Assembly: GCA_028023455.1 (NCBI GenBank)
Contig: JAQFVV010000032.1
Coordinates: forward strand, 560,001 to 624,000
Direction of reading: 5' to 3'
Length of the DNA stretch: 64,000 nucleotides
Source: Epiperipatus broadwayi
Lineage: Eukaryota > Onychophora > Udeonychophora > Euonychophora > Peripatidae
A program made the translations under genes and the position numbers. Each line of letters starts with the position of its first letter. Within the stretch, counting starts at the first letter, position 1. The notes under the pieces are model-generated. The model ran no database searches. It had not been told where the DNA came from and was given only the letters and a program-made list of their open reading frames with translations. Shown here one piece after another: positions 13,789-29,500 of this stretch.

Positions 13789-16127
13789 TATATATATTCA
13801 CATTTTGATAAGGCCTTCAATTACACAGTAGGATGTGTGAGTTAATCAAGCTATGAAGAAGAAAAGTATTGCACTCATATTTCTAAAAAGCATAGCTATA
13901 TTTCCTGATTAACTCGACCTCAGATTACTTAAGATTATGCTTGGAATTGCTGGCATAGTTAGTTTTAATTTATAAGAGGGTGCTATATTTCCATAATTTT
14001 GACGGAATTAACTAAAAATATTGGGATTAATATTTCCCATAACTTAATTATTTTTCAGATAATATTACTACTGGGGCTTAATTAGTAAATAAGCATATTG
14101 GCAAAGATAATTTACACATTTAGCAAACATTTAAATAATATTAATCAATTTAATAACTAACATTAACAATGCACAATGAAAAGTTGCTATTACAAATAAA
14201 TATTTTATTCTAACAAATTAAAATATTTCAAAGACAACATTTTAAATAAAATTGGAAAAGCCACACATGTTAATCCAGAGAGTTAGGTAAAATAATTAAA
14301 ACAATTTAACAATCATTGTTCACTTCTTAACTTTCTTTTAGAAGGCTGTAACTGAAAGTCCCTTGACTAAGAAAAATTATGTCTCTATTGGGATTATATT
14401 ATAAGCTTATATTGGAGAATGGTTTGCAAACACTTAATTTAATCACAATTGGGAATAATTAATATTAGCTTATCAGTAAGTTTAACATATTCACATAGAT
14501 TGTTTGATTACCATGGATGTTTTTTCAGGGAAGGTAGAATGATCTTGTGGCCTTTGGTTTCAAAATTTTTTTGTATGTCCTTAGACTTGGGATTCTTATT
14601 GTTAGTTTTACATTGAGTGTAAAGGACACAGGTAAATGCACAAATCATTCCTGTTGTGTTATACCGTAAAAGTGGGCTTTAAAGCCACATGTTATTTGTG
14701 AATGAGTCTACAAAAATATATAATTATGCTAATACAAAAAAGTTATGCTTTTAACCTTATTAATAATAGAATTTCAAATTCATATTTTATTATTGTTTGT
14801 GGGAACAGATGATATTGTACTGTTTACAAATAGATGGTCCAAATATATGGGAATTTTAGAATACTTAAAAGCTAAAAAAATGTAGAATTTAAAGATCGCA
14901 TAAAAGATGCAATTTGCTAAGTAACATTTATTTTTTAGAACATACAATGAGAGTTGATTTTTTTTTTGTTTAGAATTATTTATCTTTAATTTAATAAAAC
15001 TTGAAATTGTAAAGAATGAAAAGGCATGCAGATTACTAATCCGGATAAAAAAAATTTCCAAAAGTACAAAGATTATGATCAAGAAAGTCATTAGGATATT
15101 AATTAAAGATGGCTTAAAGAATTTGTTTAAAAAAAAACAAATTTGTAACTGAAAAAGAAAGTAAATGTATAAAATTATAAACCTAAACATCATTATAATT
15201 ATAATATGTGCAGAAGTTTGAAAACTGGATGGAGTTATAAAAAGAAGAGGTCAACTTTGATCTAGGTCTTTTATCTATCATCTCATAATGTGTTTTTAGG
15301 ATTGGACATTTCCATGAGAGTGACCTGTTGCAGTGTGATGCAGCTGCACTGGAACACTACTCACTTGCTGAATGAAATCGTCATGCAAGAATGTAAATGA
15401 AGTGTTGTGAACATCATCTTTCATAACAAAGATGTAATCACAACCAACCTTCTAGTACCAGCTATGGAAAAGATGAGGAAAGTAAAAATGCTGGAATAAG
15501 AATCCAATTAAATTTCAATGAGCTTGGGATCTCATGAATCTACACAAACTTACCAGTACACTACTCTATTCATACCTAATTGTGACTAATGAACTATTTG
15601 TAATTTATAGGCTTATAATATAATTCTTATAAAAACATTTACTGATTTATGATAGACCTTTTTATTCCATGGATTGTTTAATTAAAGAGAGAACCAATAG
15701 GAATTGACTGTGTTAATTATGTAAAATGATTATTTGGATTAGCATGCATGTCCTTTCTAATTAATAATAATATCATTAAATATTTTTAATTGTATAATAA
15801 AATATCTGCCTTTAAGATCATTTTCATCTGTACATTATTCATTTTAGTTATTTATTTTAATTGTAAGATTGAATGTATCAATTACCTTTGTCCATATTGT
15901 GATTATTTAAGCCCTGGAAAAATTTTATTAACAAATTTAAAAATGACAAAAAATTAAAATATCTATTTTTTAAAGTAATTTTTTTTTAATATAGGATATG
16001 CACTGCAATGTGATGGGTTAGGAAATTCTTGTAGAATTCTGGTGACCTTATTAAAATAAATAAAAAGCTGATTTCACTGGCAGTGTAGGTCATAATAATT
16101 AGTAGACCAGTTAATCAAGGAAAACAT
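13789..16127. other. AT-rich DNA, no recognised gene
   Basis: No recognised motif. The minus-strand frame 14780-15193 (137 codons) is almost entirely Phe/Ile/Leu/Lys/Asn, as random AT-rich DNA would give, and has no homology I can name. A less AT-rich patch lies at about 15295-15530, also unrecognised. Confidence 0.55.
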
Positions 16128-16154
16128 TATATATATATATATATATATATATAT
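16128..16154. repeat. (TA)n microsatellite
   Basis: Short TA tract. Confidence 0.9.
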
Positions 16155-17877
16155 TGAAGTGGAATCTGAGATTCAGATTGTGTTTCACAGCCCACCTCAA
16201 ATCTTTCGCTACCAAGCCAAATTCAAACCCTATTCTTGTGTGTATATATTCAGCTCACTAACACATTTTTTTGTTCTTTTTCTTGATATATTAACTAAAA
16301 TACTTCTTAACGAAGATATATGCATAGATATCTGAATTTAAACACACAAAAAAAGAAAAATAATAAATATAGTATTTAAAGGGGGAATACATGTGTAGCG
16401 AATACATATATGCAATAGGTAATGGAGGATTAATTGTAACAGACTTATAATATCAAAATATATTATATTTTCTGTATTTTTTAAAAATTATAAAAGTTAA
16501 AGTAATTATTTAGTAATTGCAGCTCAGATGTATATAGATATTGTAGAGACAAACCTACTAAGCAAATATTGACTAGAAAAAGTTTGTTATATGTCAATCT
16601 ATAAAATTTTGTCATTTAAATTATTTTTTTTACTATTAAACTTTACTTTTCTTCTTAAATCCAATATGGAACATGCAATTGTAATTAGTCAAAAATAATT
16701 AAAGGTGAAAAACTTAATCTTGTTAAATGTTTTAAAATAACTTTAATTAAAAGTTTGTCTAAAATTAAAATGAGAAACTAAACTAATTGAATTTCTTTTG
16801 TCATAAACATTTTTTATCAAATTAATTTCGGTTTGAAAACATGTTATCTAACAATGGCATCTTCCAACACAATGAGTAAACCTTATGTAGAAATTCTTTT
16901 AGAAATAAGATTACAGAATGATTAGCGGTAACAAATAAAGAAAGCATTCCACAGATACTGGGCCATAGTATAAAATGGGCTAATTTTGACAGCTGGAAAA
17001 ACTAAAAAAATCAATGAAAGCAGTTGCCAAATAAACCCACTTCACCTTTCTTGCAATTTGAGAGGACCCTCCCTGAAATCTGTGCCCAGGATCCTGATAC
17101 TCATAAATTATAACTATGTGCCTGTTAATTGAATAATGAACTTAGTACCTGCCTGAATAACTATACTTGTCAAACTATATCTAGATCTCTGAGGAAAATC
17201 TGAACTTCACCAAATGAACAGCTAAGTTTGTACAGAGGTAATAATTTCAAGTGCTGCTATACTCTTAAATTTACATTAAATAATTTCAAATCTCACCTAT
17301 CTGTCTCTTTAAATACTTTGTAAAGCCTTCCTTGTAAAATTAATATTAATTATGAACTAATCAATTTGTAAATTCTTACCCTGTTAGTCAAATGTATTTT
17401 GTTCTCTCTCTATAGCTTTGCAGTAATCTCTCATGTATTAAACCTCTCCTGAACAATGATAATTTCTTAATTTCACTTCTATGTGGCAATATTTTTATTT
17501 TCCTTATTGTATTTTATATTTTTGTATACTAAATTATATGTTAATAATTTTCCCCATATTCGCAAATGTCCACACTATTTATTTTAAAACCCTTTTGAGA
17601 GTGATTAATCTAGTTTTTAGTAAAAGCAAAAAAAAAAACAAGTTTGTTATTCTTATTATAGTTTATGCTTGCAAGTCTGGTAGAGTAAAATAAAAGACAA
17701 TCAGATAAGTATTGTATAATGTTATTTTCAAAAAACAGAGCAAAATTATGTTTTCTTAAAAATTAATTAAATAATAGTGCCACCTTCTAAAAACTTTAAA
17801 TATACTTATATGAATTAAATCAATATTATTTTCTTGAAATCATTAACAACCACCTACTTTATATATATATATATAAT
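16155..17877. other. AT-rich DNA, no recognised gene
   Basis: A more complex patch at 16160-16250 includes a weak tRNA B-box-like string on the minus strand, but no A box. 16900-17240 is mixed-composition DNA without a frame or repeat I can identify. Confidence 0.5.
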
Positions 17878-20211
<2,334 letters not shown>

Positions 20212-20599
20212 ATCAGTAAACTTCCTCAAAAAACAAAAACATTAAAAAAGAAAAAAGAATTTACTTAGAGTTAGTAATTACATTACACAAATTGATTATA
20301 TATATGAAAATTTCAAAAAGACAAAACAGTAATTACAAGCATATATAATGATAAAAAAAATTGTTGACTGTTGATTCCTTTCTACCAGCTAAATTTCTGC
20401 CCACTCCCTTTCAAGTTTCTTTTTTCCTACTTTTAACTATTACTTAGGCACGTTAAATGCTTGGATTTTAAATAAGACTTTTTATTTTAAAAAAAAAAGA
20501 TTTATATTAATTATTATGTTTTATTCCTCGCATTTATTCCTACATATGCACAATTTTTCTTACTGGCAGTACCTTTAAAACACAATTCAACCTTGGGGC

Positions 20600-21478
20600 C
20601 AATTATTATGGTCTGAAAGAAAAAGGAGTCTTAACATAATCTGCACTACAGGGTGCCACTAGGCATTTGAACCTAGAAAATTTATATAGTAGGCAGATAC
20701 GTAAGTTAAAAAAATATTTTTATTTTGTTTGATTCTGACCATTAGCCCATTGTCACTAGCTCAGCAGAGTAGCAGAGATTTATATTTTATAATAAATTCT
20801 TATCTAAGAATATTTAAAAAAAAAATAAGCCACTGCCAGTAATCATCACACAAGCAATATTTATTTACACACATATATAATTTAAATTTGAGGAATAACA
20901 TTTATTATTTTACATTTTAATATTAACATTTAATTTAAATTATTATTTTTAAATTTTAAGATTGTCCATACAAAGTAATTTAATATTTTTATTAAGATTG
21001 TCGAGTATGAATAGACTACATAGATTGTATTTGAAAAAAAAAAATTATTTCTTATTTAACCTTAGGCCAAAAGTTCGCAGTCAAACCGGCATCAATCCAT
21101 CCGATACACTGATTTATTCAATGTAGCATGAAAATACGACAGCACACATATATATACCATACTGTCAGGAATGTCCATCTGAACAGCATGGTTAGAGAAG
21201 ACATTGACTCTTGTCCAATACTGGAATGTTACATCTATATGGCAAGAAGAACAATAAAAAACTCCATAGGAAGGGACTGCATTTTTCCATCTTACTATTC
21301 TCTTCCATAGGCCAAATGGTAGTATGCAGTGTATACAGCAATTTTGCACATAGTGAACCTCATACTACATCTACTAATTACACCAATATATCAAACCCAT
21401 TGACCCAATTTAACTATGAAACAAATAGCCTACGTTTACCCTCCTCTAATTAATTAATATAACTTTACATTAATACAA
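20600..21478. repeat. Dispersed direct repeat, copy B (~0.85 kb)
   Basis: Second copy of the 17878-18730 repeat, same orientation, with the full right end (TAATTAATATAACTTTACA) shared with copy A. Its left edge (GGGGCCAATTAT..) extends into the flank shared with copy C (GTGGCCAATTAT..). The minus-strand frame 21092-21349 gives a variant of the same peptide (QYWTRVNVFSNHAVQM). Confidence 0.85.
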
Positions 21479-21585
21479 AGATGTACTTATTTCAGGAAAA
21501 AAATGTTACTTGCATGATTCATTTTTAAAATTCTCAGGATACTGGTGGTTTATTAAAGATCGGCTTATGTTGGGTGGCCAATTAT

Positions 21586-22287
21586 AAGAATTGAGTAAGT
21601 GGATCTTAATGTACCCACACTACAGGGTGCCACTAGGCATTTGAACCTAGAAAATTTATATAGTAGGCAGATATGTAAGTTAAGAAAATATATATATATA
21701 TTTTATTCCGACTGTTAGCCCAATGTCACTATCTCAGGGGAACAGCAGAGATTTATATTTTATAAATTCTTATCTACATAATATTAAAAAAAAAGAATAA
21801 ATTAAGCCATTGCCAGTAATTAACACACAAACAATAATTATTTACACACATATATAATCATTTAAATTTGAGGAATAACTTTTTTTTCATATTAACTTTT
21901 AATTTAAACTATTATTTTAAAATTTTAAATCATCCACACAGATGAATTTTATACTTATTTTAAGATTGTCAAGTATGAATAAACTATATAGATTGTATTT
22001 GAAAAGAAAATATTCTATCCCTTATTTAATCTTAGGCCAAAAGTTTGCAGTCAAACCAGCATCAATCAATCTGATACATTGATGTATTCAATGTAGCATA
22101 AAAATACGACAGCACTAAATACTATACTGTCAGGAATGTACATCTGAATTGTATAGTTAGAGAAGACATTGACTTTTGTCCAATACAGGAATGTTACATC
22201 TGTATGGAAAGAAGAACAATAAAAATAAAACCTCCATAGGAAGGGACTGCATTTCATCTTACTATCCCTTCCATAGGCAAAATGGGG
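21586..22287. repeat. Dispersed direct repeat, copy C (truncated)
   Basis: Third copy, only about 110 bp after copy B. It follows copies A and B up to CTTCCATAGGCAAAATGGG and then breaks into unrelated sequence near 22287, so its right 170 bp is missing. It is closer to A than to B in several indels (for example ACAATAAAAATAAAACCTCC). Confidence 0.85.
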
Positions 22288-23098
22288 GTCACCTTATCCT
22301 CCAAAAATTAGCTCCACCCTTTGCACTCAGTTAATTAAGTGATAAATATTCAAGAAATCTTTTCTTGAGAAAGAAAAAAAATCATTTTTGATTTTCTACA
22401 TTAAATCAAACCAATAAAACAAATAGAAAAAACTAACTATTTACACTTTGAAATAAATGAATATTAATTAGCTATTAAATATAGTAGTTGGTAATACAAT
22501 TCAATTTGTCAAATGATTCACTAATCCAGATACCCATTAATCACTCAAAAATAAACTTGCCAGGCTTTTAAAGATATTTGCTGTAATTTTAAATGTTTTA
22601 TTGTATAATGAAAAATTCTGTAATGTAAAATATGAAAATGAAATGGAGAAATGAAACAGACATACATGCACACACATATGCTGCTATATAAATACTAAAT
22701 TATCCTGACCAAAATATAACTGATATGGCTATGGGTTAAACATATTTCACAGACTATAATACCTACACATGGATAAGTGTGCCAATGAATAAACAGATCA
22801 GAAAAACATCTAAACAAATACCAACCACTGTTCTACAAATAAATAAAACAAATCAACATTAACTTAACTTACATATCAACAATTACTGTAATAATCCACC
22901 CCCTTTCTTGGATTAAACATTTCATCAACTACAATAATAATTACTAAATGCTTATAAGATTCTCAACTAACAACCATAAGCAAATTTCACATAAGGTAAA
23001 ATTTTTAGCACTATTTCATTTTTTTAGTTAAATGCAGTTATTCCCCATTCATACAATATAATTCAGTTAAAGTTGGTTTCCTGTGCCCATTCAGAGTG

Positions 23099-23140
<42 letters not shown>

Positions 23141-24120
23141 ACCGGGCCAAAACTCCTCTGTGGATTTCCTAATCCTAATCTTGCACTGAGCATGAAGCAA
23201 ACAAGATTTAACAGGAAAAGAAATGGGTACCAATTTATCCGATAGTCTGTATTCATGTATATTGATAGTTCCAGCTAAGCTGATAGAAAGAGTGCATTGA
23301 CAGGACTCTTCTGGTTAAAAAACACCCTTTAGTTGATATCTTATTTGAATGCCCAAATATTTAGAACAATGGCAAGTACACACCTTTGAAAAATTTATTT
23401 ACAAAATATACTTTTGCACGCCACTTCTAGAAAAGAATAAAAATGAATTTTTCCCCCTCCCAGAAGGGTGTGCAATACCATATGTCCAGCGAAGCATGAG
23501 AATAAGATTTAACACTTGGTAGAGCAATATCCCTTGTGGCTAGCTCAGTCACTCTACATCTAGGGTCTTCACATGGGTACATTAAATGATTATTACAGGT
23601 ACAGTTTAATATTATGATTAAATATTTATTTAATGCCAAATACCCACCACCATTTCATACTAATGATGATACAAAATGAATAGCAACAAAAAAAAAAGAA
23701 TCTCATTGCAACCTTTGTTGAAAATACTAGAATTTGAAATAAAAAAAATTGACTCAAAAGATTTAAGTAAAAGCTTTATCATTTATGCCCATAATAACTG
23801 TAAATTCAATATACATAGGCATAGTCAAGGCAGTGGTGTGGTCACATCTTGGTGGCTTGGGACAGAGAAAGGGTGGTGCACTGGCTGGTTGTCTATCCCA
23901 TGGTCAATTTACTGGACTCCCTGGTAGATTACTTCATATTTTCCTCTGTACATATATGATAATAATTTTTATCAAATGCTCATTTGCTATTTTGACTGGT
24001 TCATTGAGTCTTTAAGAAATCATTAGTTCTTAAAAGAACTGTATAATGGATTTCTTAGAAAGTGTCAGCAGTAGTCTTGTTTATAAATTAATCTCTAAGT
24101 AACTGGTTTCTTGGAGAATT
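22288..24120. other. Mixed non-coding DNA with a TA tract at 23103-23137
   Basis: No gene recognised. The stretch 23440-23600 contains TTGGTAGAGCA and TAGCTCAGT strings on the plus strand that resemble tRNA D-arm sequence, but they are in the wrong order for a tRNA and there is no clear B box. 23820-23930 is relatively GC-rich but unrecognised. Confidence 0.5.
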
Positions 24121-24185
24121 CTGGAGTCAAAGTAGTGAATGACTTGCCCAGAACGACTGCCAAACAAAGAATGAATCCCACAGCA
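24121..24185 (-). mobile_element. Possible tRNA-derived SINE fragment
   Basis: On the minus strand, a B-box-like GTGGGATTCATTC is followed about 20 bp later by CTGGGCAAGTCATTCAC, which resembles the 'GGGCAAGTCACTTAAC' block of L2-mobilised SINEs such as MIR. The fragment is short and ends are not defined. It is a resemblance only. Confidence 0.35.
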
Positions 24186-24839
24186 CTATCAATCCCACTC
24201 ATAAGAAACAATTCAGACATCCCTTTGCGAAGAATGAATCAGTCAATCCTTTTAATTTAGCTTATCACTTAGATTATAAACATTCTTTTATATTTTCCGA
24301 TTAAATTCTACATTTTAAGTTTGACATAATGGTTTCCATCTTGAATGCCCAGACCACTTGATTACTGCTATTATTATTCAAAAGAATTTCTACTTTATAT
24401 ACAAAAAAAGGAAAAAAAAGATAACATTTTAATTATAGCATTATCAAACATTTTGCTTTTGATCAGATTTTTGCAAAAGCAATTAACATTATTGGCTTAT
24501 GGAATAAAATAACAATCTTTAGAAAAATAATTTTAAAAAAATATACAAGTATGTTGGAAAATAAAAAAAAAACAACTACATATAATGACATATCATAAAA
24601 AATATGCAAAAAAGAAAAACTCATGAGTTTATTATACAGTATGTTGTATGTCAATTTCATATTACTTTAAAATTGTGTGTGGGGGTATTTTAATGCTCAG
24701 ATCGAACTTCTATTACTAATATAGCACATTTATATATTTGTTATGCTTAATACATACTTTGTGCAAGGCCATTTAGTAATGCCTGGCACAATATATATAT
24801 TCTCCAATGATACTTTTATATATATATATATATATATAT

Positions 24840-24870
<31 letters not shown>

Positions 24871-25427
24871 GTTCTTAAATATATTTTAAGTATTGTAGTA
24901 ATATGTAATAAGATTGAAGTGTGTGAAATAAAAATAAAAGATTTGTAGAAAATTTGTAGACATTTTAAAGAGGATTAATTGATGTAAAAATGTTTTTGCA
25001 AAAGTATTTAAAAACTAGTAAGTTTTAATGAACTATAATTTAAAAAAAAAATAAGGAAAGAAATAAAAGGTTAATAAAAAGCAATATGTAATCATTAAAG
25101 AGAATATATATATATATATGTTGTAATTGTTATACAAACTCATTTCTTATTGTGTCCATGGTTGAGTAATTATTTCTAATAATACAGAAAAAAGAGTGCT
25201 GAGAGTCGGTGCACATAAACATCAATAAGTGTGTGAACACATTAAATGAGCTAAGAATCCGCATTAGAAGCTAGTATAAGTTTAATTAGTGACAAACATA
25301 ATATTGCCAACAAATAATCATTAATAATAATTCTTTGTGACTGGATTTAAAAGAGATATGTTATAAAATCTTGGAGTAATTGTCAACTATCTAATGTGGA
25401 AGCAATTATCAATATTTCAGAAATATG
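24186..25427. other. AT-rich DNA with TA tracts at 24817-24869 and 25103-25119
   Basis: No gene recognised. Low-complexity AT-rich DNA throughout. Confidence 0.6.
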
Positions 25428-25429
25428 TA

Positions 25430-26795
25430 CACCTGGGTCTTGTTTTACACGGATTTATTTAACACGATTTTGAAGTTATGCGATTCATGTTTCTTCTTAA
25501 TATTTTTGTATGCGGTTTTTTTTTATGTGTTAACACTGTATTAGATTGGAAACCGAACTCCGATAATGTGCTATTACTTTAAATAATAAATTTCTCGCAC
25601 TTAGGTCATATTTAAAGTAATAGCACATTATTGGAATTCGACTTTCATCTTAATAATTTCAATATTTTCAGTCCTTTATAATAGTAAGATTCTATGCAAT
25701 AATGCAATTAAAATCATGATTTTCACATTTTATGTACACACATTAAATTTTACAAGATTATAATGTAAATTTGTTCAACATTGTGTGTGTTAATTTTGCA
25801 TTTTAAATCACATTCTGTTTTTGCTTTTTAAAAAAGAACGTAATCAATTATTAATCATTTAGTGTCTGCAAGTTTATTTTTAAAAGGTGATTAATAGCAG
25901 TGGGCACAATTAAATTTGACAATTAAAAATTATAATCTGATCTTTAATTGTAATTAACAATTTAAAAATTACTTAAGGCGACCTGAAATTAATGTGATGT
26001 GAAACGAAATTTGATTTTTAAACGGAATTGAAAATTAAAAAATTAAGGACATAAATAAGGATTTAATTTTTAGTTGTTAGATTTAATTAAATTTTTCCCA
26101 GCAGTGTAGAAAAAGATAATAAAATAGAAGTGGAACCTGTTCCTTTCACTGCAAAAATGATTCGAGAAGGTCTTCAACTTTCTAATCAGTTGGCAAATTA
26201 TTTTTTTATTAATGACACTAATCACGAATGTGCTCTTAAATTCCAACAAGAGCTAAATGGTTGTATGTCTGGATATTGTGAGCTTCATAAACAATTAATA
26301 AAATCATCATCTCAAAGATTAATTACTAATTATGTTGTCACCAGAAAACCATTAACACAACATGAGAGTGATGTTGGCTTTAGTTGTATTTCCTCTTGTG
26401 AAGAATCTGATTTTTTACCAGTTTGCAAATGAATCTGTTTATCAGCAAATAGCGATAATAATTAAAATGTGTATAAAAAATGTAAATTACTGTACTGTAA
26501 CTTATGCATAAAAATATATTGTTTTGAATAAAATTAAATATTATAGTTAAAAAAGTTTGTCTTGTATCATTTTTTTTCAAATTTGAAATTTTTTACTAGT
26601 CATATTTTATTTCCTTATTTTTTTTTGCGAGAATTTTAAAGTAATTTTACATTGGTGCTTTGCTTTTATGCGATTTTTGAAAAATCACAGTCCATATCCC
26701 TCCTTTTTCAAGGTAAGTTATGTCTATTTTTGTGCGATTTCTTTTGCGTGTATTTTCTGAGGAACCTATCTATCGCATAAAACAAGACTCAGGTG
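25430..26795 (+). mobile_element. Tigger/pogo DNA transposon, internally deleted
   Basis: The ends are inverted repeats: left CACCTGGGTCTTGTTTTA (25430-25447), right complement CACCTGAGTCTTGTTTTA, flanked on both sides by TA (25428-25429 and 26796-26797). The 'GTTTTA..GCGATTTTTG' subterminal sequence resembles Tigger ends. The element is 1.37 kb, shorter than full-length Tigger elements, and carries only the last part of a transposase (26130-26432). An internal hairpin (25556-25583 with 25609-25637, 28-bp arms) lies near the left end. TA duplication and pogo-type protein agree with each other. It could not move by itself. Confidence 0.85.
26130..26432 (+). pseudogene. Tigger/pogo transposase C-terminal remnant
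   Basis: A 100-codon frame ending at a natural stop. The segment MIREGLQLSNQLANYFFINDTNHECALKFQQELNGCMSGYCELHKQL resembles the C-terminal helical part that follows the DDE domain in Tigger-derived proteins, where a 'LKFxxxLxxxxxxYxELxK' pattern is common. The N-terminal CENP-B/HTH DNA-binding region and the DDE catalytic domain are absent. The ATG used here is an internal Met, not the true start. It sits inside the Tigger inverted repeats in the expected orientation. No host function is suggested. Confidence 0.65.
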
Positions 26796-27008
26796 TACAT
26801 ATCTAAGTTCTAAAATGATTATAATAATAAACATTTTTAAAATGCCAGAATTATTATATTAATGTCATCAACATCAATTTCTCAGGGCTATTTCATACGA
26901 TGAATGTCATGGCCATCATGTTAAAGCCTATCGAGTAAAATGATTGGACATTAAATGACATCACTATTTTGCACCATCACATAGATGCATACACATAATG
27001 TATTCCTA

Positions 27009-27138
27009 CACAGATTTTCACATGACCTACTACTCTCCACACTATTTCATAACACTGATACACTTGAACACATATGTTGAAAAGTGTATCAGTGTTATGA
27101 GATAGTGTGAAGAATGGTAGGTCATGTGAAAGTCTGTG
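27009..27138. mobile_element. Palindromic tRNA-like SINE (head-to-head pair)
   Basis: Two 57-bp arms (27009-27065 and 27082-27138) are near-perfect reverse complements around a 16-bp centre. Each arm reads TATCAGTGTTATGA.ATAGTGTG, like a tRNA A box, then AGGTCATGTGAAA.TCTGTG; the right arm continues to GCTCATATACCC in the B-box position. The arms match the SINE at 56736-56879 (TATCAGTGGTATAAGATAGTGT .. GTGTTCAAATCCC) and the one at 42237-42387. It is therefore a short retroposon rearranged into a palindrome. Confidence 0.65.
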
Positions 27139-28570
27139 CTCATATACCCTATATATTACATATATAGACACAGGTATATAATAAGCCTGTGTGTTTCAAT
27201 ATTATAACGTATTCCTGTATATTGTTAGTCTGAAGCTAGCTTTGAAGTTCCAGAAATCTTGGTGACTGTGCCCAAAAGCAAATATGTTACTTAATATATT
27301 CTCTGACTTTGACTATTTAAAAATATTAAAAAACATTTCCATGTAACTTTGTGTAAATTATAGCTTATAAATGTATAAATTGGTAAAGGTATTAAATAAA
27401 TGGATACAAACTTGCATGCCTAATAATACAAAATATTCCAATCATTCCAAATATATATAATTTAATATTAAAGCATATATGCTAAATATACATTCATTAA
27501 CATTCATGTTCTAATATAAAATATTTTAATTATTAATTATCTTAATCATCCCATCTCGGATTAGATATTTTTCCTAAATATTTTTTTAAGTGCCACTGTC
27601 TGTCACATTTGCTTTAGTGCATTTTTTTTTTTCCATAAAACTATTGGCTACTTTACTATTATTATTTAGTTGATTATCTGACTATTATTGTTTTGAAAAT
27701 GAAAAGATTATAATTCTATTGTGCGCTACATTAATAGCTAATTAACCTTTTCATGGGTAAAAAATTTATATTGAACAGTGTCTGTGTGTACATATTCATA
27801 TAATTTAAAAAATAAAAAATTTCATTCGTTTAATAATTTTACAACTTTTACTTTAAAAAAAATACTGTTGTAAATAAGTTCTGGGAAAATAGTTTAATAT
27901 CTTGCCTGGACTTTTTTTTAATAAAATCTTTTTCTACAGTTTTCTTATTTACTTAGAATCAACTTCCTTCCAATAGAGGATTAATAAGGTTCTTTAAGGT
28001 CGCAAATTCAATTAGATAAAGATCTAAAAACAAATTTCACAAAAGGAAAACTGTTTTAAAACTTTTGTAATATAAGCGAGTAAAATAATTTGGCAAAATA
28101 AAGTTAGTAGTACCAAAATGTTTAAAAAATTAAATGTATACTATGGTAAAAATAAAAAATTAAATTTAAAAAATTTCAAATAGTTTGTCAGGCAGGAGAT
28201 TATAAGATGTTTGAGCATAGAAGATGCCAGATTAAACTGCTATATTTGAATACTTAGTTTTCCTTTCTGCCAATGCACTAAATCACATAGAGCAATAAAT
28301 AATGCTATGGTTTGTCACTCAGGAACTTGTAAAATATCAAGCACTGAAAATGACAGATTGAAATTCAATGGATATATCTTCAGTTTTTGATTTACCACAT
28401 TACCATTGCTTTAAACCACGCACGGAAATATTAATTGATCAAATACTTAAATATAGTAAAATGATAATTCATGCTTAGAAAAGTTTATAAAAATGAAAAA
28501 AAAACATTAAAAAAGATTACAGATTAATTTAAAAGATGTCAAAAAAAAGAGGCACTAAAGTTGCATTTCA
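27139..28570. other. AT-rich DNA, no recognised gene
   Basis: Nothing recognised; several poly-A/T runs. Confidence 0.6.
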
Positions 28571-29460
28571 ATAAAAGGTTATATATATATAATATAACTA
28601 ATGCTTATCACTAGTTGAAAATTCAAATACAAAATGTCAACTCACGCTCTCAAACGCTATTTTTAAGTCATATCCACCTCCGCGAACAAATATATAGTAT
28701 GCATTTCAAACAGAATAGCCAAGAGATAACGTTTTGAACTATATGCTGCAATGGTGTTAAATATTAAAATATAGAGTTATCCAAACAAGAAGAATGAAAT
28801 ATAAATTTGTATTGATCTTAAGTTGTTCTTAAACATGTTTAATATATGTATATAAAGTAAAACTAATGCAATAGTCATCTTGAAACACTCCTAACAAATA
28901 TATAAGAAATAAAACCAGTGCATATCACTAAATGAAAATTCAAATACAAAATGTCACATCCACCTCCCAAATGTAAGTTTTTCAGCAAATGTTCTCCTGT
29001 GAACAAATATAAAGTATGACTTTCAAACACAGTCAAGAAATCTGTATTTCAATATTTAACATCATTGCAGCATTATCTCTTGGCCATTCTGTTTGAAATT
29101 CAGATTTTATATTTGTACACAGAGAGGGATTGCTAAAAATATATATTTTGGGAGGGTGATTTGACATTTTATATTGGTATATTCACATAGCAATACACTC
29201 TGGTTCTATTTCTTATATATTTATGTGGGGAGTTAGTAAAGTTTTAAAATGACATATTAATTATATTTGTATCATAAATTAAACATGTTTATGACAATTT
29301 AAAAGCATTGTTAATTTAAATTTCATGATCCATGATTAAATAAGTCTGTATTTCAATATTTAACATTATTGTAGCATATAGTTCAAGAAATTACCTCTTG
29401 GCTGTACTGTTCTATTTGTTCACATGGGGACGTTGTTGAAAAACAGTGTCTGGAAGGGTA
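28571..29460. repeat. Nested degenerate repeats, direct and inverted
   Basis: A block 'AAAATTCAAATACAAAATGTCA..CCACCTCC' occurs at about 28617-28685 and 28928-28970 in direct orientation. It recurs inverted near 29145-29230 ('GGGAGGGTGATTTGACATTTTATATTGGTATATTCA', then 'CTGGTTCTATTTCTTATATATTTATGTGGGGAG', the reverse complement of 28885-28920). A second block 'CTGTATTTCAATATTTAACAT.ATTG.AGCAT' occurs at about 29041 and 29346 and inverted near 28750. The layout suggests an old foldback element that duplicated and decayed. It ends about 40 bp before the hammerhead-like motif. Confidence 0.6.
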
Positions 29461-29500
29461 TATATATATATACACACACACAATTACTTCGCTATAAAAC

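Noticed and set aside
14780-15193. 137-codon minus-strand frame rich in Phe, Ile, Lys
   Set aside because: Composition is that of AT-rich random DNA, with no motif, signal or family resemblance; the window has many such frames.
16155-16250. B-box-like string on the minus strand suggesting a SINE
   Set aside because: No A box upstream and no match to the other SINE copies in the window.
17185-17215. CTGAGGA followed by GAAC, possible hammerhead core
   Set aside because: The second core is not GAAA and flanks do not pair.
23519-23600. TTGGTAGAGCA and TAGCTCAGT strings suggesting a tRNA
   Set aside because: They occur in the wrong order for a D-arm, no cloverleaf can be drawn, and no B box follows at the right distance.
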